Assembly (NCBI GenBank): GCA_027858325.1
Contig: JAQICU010000022.1
Location: forward strand, 1-5,846
Reading direction: 5' to 3'
DNA: 5,846 nucleotides
Source: Candidatus Cloacimonadota bacterium
GTDB lineage: Bacteria > Cloacimonadota > Cloacimonadia > Cloacimonadales > TCS61
A program made the translations under genes and the position numbers. The notes beneath the pieces are model-generated. The model ran no database searches and was not told the DNA's origin. It worked only from the letters and a program-made list of their open reading frames with translations. Of this stretch, positions 5,737 through 5,846 are shown in pieces (the stretch's first letter is position 1; each line of letters starts with the position of its first letter).

Positions 5737-5846
5737 TTACTCATGCTTTTTCACTTCTAAAATTCTAGTATATAGATGCTTCACATCATCAGGATTTAAT
5801 TTACTAAATTTATTAATTTGTATGTCTTTTTTCATCTCAATAATAG
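5737..5846 (-). CDS. 3' end of an unidentified gene (partial)
   Basis: An open frame enters from the right edge on the - strand and ends at TAA (5737-5739), followed at once by an in-frame TAG. The 35 visible residues start IIEMKKDIQINKF and end HLYTRILEVKKHE; they are lysine-rich, with a predicted amphipathic final helix (LNPDDVKHLYTRILEVKK). The codons and residue mix look like real protein. The ATG at 5833-5835 has no ribosome site before it, so this is the C-terminus of a longer gene rather than a short one. It converges on clpB. I do not recognise the family. Confidence 0.6.
   Translation of the reverse strand, partial: IIEMKKDIQINKFSKLNPDDVKHLYTRILEVKKHE

Overview
The window carries a compact group of protein quality-control genes from a diderm bacterium. 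The evidence for a diderm is an exported two-PDZ HtrA/Deg protease with a signal peptide. The DNA is AT-rich. Strong AGGAGG-type ribosome binding sites precede every complete gene, and the tRNA gene encodes its own CCA end. The strong Shine-Dalgarno sequences argue against a typical Bacteroidetes genome. I cannot name the phylum from sequence alone; a Cloacimonadota-like candidate lineage is only a guess.

Layout. At the left (about 32-187) is a tRNA-Asn(GUU) gene on the + strand, with its own promoter and a trailing hairpin. Next come two genes on the - strand: an HtrA/DegQ-type periplasmic serine protease (270-1718) and an Hsp20 small heat-shock protein (1823-2251). Each has its own intrinsic terminator, so they look like separate transcription units. 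The divergent gap at 2252-2429 holds a clear sigma70-type promoter for hsp20 and a CIRCE inverted repeat, the operator of the heat-shock repressor HrcA. On the + strand follow a small FMN nitroreductase (2430-2936) and a full-length ClpB disaggregase (3068-5638). The 131 bases between these two are almost filled by a degenerate palindromic element. After clpB are two strong palindromes without U-tracts. The right edge holds the last 35 codons of an unidentified - strand gene running off the window (5737-5846).

How the genes fit together. Hsp20 holds unfolding cytoplasmic proteins, and ClpB (with DnaK/DnaJ, not in this window) extracts and refolds aggregated proteins. HtrA does chaperone and protease work in the periplasm. 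The CIRCE element overlaps a candidate + strand promoter and lies just upstream of the hsp20 promoter. HrcA could therefore control both hsp20 and a nitroreductase-clpB transcript; this is inference.

I see no new defence, mobile or biosynthetic system here. The points most worth checking are the position of the CIRCE operator, the nitroreductase placed ahead of clpB, and the palindromic repeats around clpB.
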